Assembly (NCBI GenBank): GCA_947166165.1
Contig: CAMVDK010000191.1
Coordinates: 1 to 6,033, forward strand
Direction: 5' to 3'
Length of the DNA stretch: 6,033 nucleotides
DNA from: an uncultured Porphyromonadaceae bacterium
GTDB lineage: Bacteria; Bacteroidota; Bacteroidia; Bacteroidales; Muribaculaceae
The notes under the pieces were generated by a model. It worked only from the letters and a program-made list of their open reading frames with translations, ran no database searches and was not told where the DNA came from. Shown here piece by piece: positions 5,574 to 6,033 of this stretch. The position numbers and the translations under genes are program-made. Each line of letters opens with the position of its first letter. Positions within the stretch are counted from its first letter, which is position 1.

Positions 5574-6033
5574 CGGCACTTATGTTGAGAAGTTGTTGTT
5601 CGGCCCGCTCTAGGTCGGCAGGCGTGTCGATGCCGATGTTCTGGCTCGTCGACACGGCCGTCTGGATGGTGTAGCCGTTCTCCAGCCAGCGCAGCTGCTC
5701 GAGGCTCTCGGCCAGCTCCAGCGGCGACTGGGGCAGCTGCGTGATGCGTTCCAGCACCGCGGCACGATAGGCATAGAGGCCGATGTGGGTGTAATACTGC
5801 ACACGGCCCGCCCACTGCTCACGCCCGGCGCCACGCACATAGGGAATCACCGAACGCGAAAAGTAGCGTGCCCGCATCTGCGCGTCGACCACCACCTTCA
5901 CCGTGTTGGGGTCTTCAAGCTCGGCATAGGGGCGCGCGGCGTCGAACGGCCGCACCAGTGTGGCGATGTCGGTGGCATCGTTGCCGAAGCATGCCATCAC
6001 CGCCTGCAGCTGGTCGGGCGCGATAAAGGGTTC
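5566..6033 (-). CDS. kdsB: 3-deoxy-manno-octulosonate cytidylyltransferase (CMP-Kdo synthetase), 5' partial
   Basis: The enzyme transfers CMP from CTP to Kdo in the cytoplasm, giving CMP-Kdo for the inner core of LPS. The visible 155 residues are the C-terminal 60% or so of a family of about 250. They begin at EPFI, the end of the conserved GDEP metal site, whose Asp lies just outside the window. Further family matches are DPNTVKVVVDA (41-51), RYFSRSVIPY (56-65), HIGLYAYR (83-90), SPLELAESLEQLR (103-115) and GIDTPADLERA (134-144), whose Asp136 corresponds to the second metal-binding Asp. Loss of the N-terminus is due to the window edge, not truncation. The stop (TGA, 5568-5566) lies within the first codons of the M16 gene, so the two are translated from one mRNA. 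The promoter is outside the window. Confidence 0.96.
   Translation of the reverse strand, partial: EPFIAPDQLQAVMACFGNDATDIATLVRPFDAARPYAELEDPNTVKVVVDAQMRARYFSRSVIPYVRGAGREQWAGRVQYYTHIGLYAYRAAVLERITQLPQSPLELAESLEQLRWLENGYTIQTAVSTSQNIGIDTPADLERAEQQLLNISADE

Noticed and set aside
4548..5588. 346-codon plus-strand open frame antisense to the M16 gene
   Set aside because: It is the mirror of a clear M16 coding frame and has a low-complexity His/Arg/Val-rich translation.

Overview
The window is a G+C-rich stretch of a Bacteroidota genome, most likely order Bacteroidales (Prevotellaceae- or Muribaculaceae-like; the family is a guess). The evidence is a long-type pyrophosphate-dependent phosphofructokinase, a CMP-Kdo synthetase, a GH13 lipoprotein and a secreted dockerin-like/Ig-like protein. 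Promoters also fit the Bacteroidota consensus (TTTG, about 20 nt, TAnnTTTG), and leaders are A/T-rich without clear Shine-Dalgarno sites. All recognised genes lie on the minus strand, so transcription runs from high to low coordinates.

Layout in order of transcription. (1) 6033-5566: C-terminal 155 residues of KdsB, which activates Kdo for lipid A/LPS core synthesis; its 5' end is outside the window. (2) 5573-4275: an M16-family peptidase homologue whose start overlaps the kdsB stop by 8 nt and whose zinc site is degraded, so probably a non-catalytic protein. (3) A 106-nt gap with a weak promoter match and a doubtful 29-codon ORF. (4) 4168-2513: pfp, the PPi-dependent phosphofructokinase of glycolysis/gluconeogenesis. 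(5) 2512-2301: two successive hairpin terminators, then a very good promoter. (6) 2300-987: a GH13 alpha-amylase-family lipoprotein, apparently its own transcription unit. (7) 986-437: about 550 nt without a credible gene but crowded with hairpins and diverged repeats, followed by the promoter of the next gene. (8) 436-1: the N-terminus of a secreted protein with an N-terminal dockerin/EF-hand-like motif and an Ig-like domain, running off the window.

The genes do not form one pathway. kdsB and the M16 homologue are translationally linked. pfp and the amylase both belong to carbohydrate catabolism but are separated by terminators and a promoter. The amylase is not part of a visible sus-type polysaccharide locus.

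The least ordinary part is the 545-986 island. Three units begin with GTAG followed at once by a hairpin whose stem bases differ between copies while pairing is kept, which is the architecture of REP elements. Between them lies a run of perfect hairpins, one a nested two-helix structure with a GCAA tetraloop and G-U pairs that favour a plus-strand RNA. It may be a REP/BIME-like repeat island, a structured RNA, or both; genome-wide copy counting and RNA data would decide.
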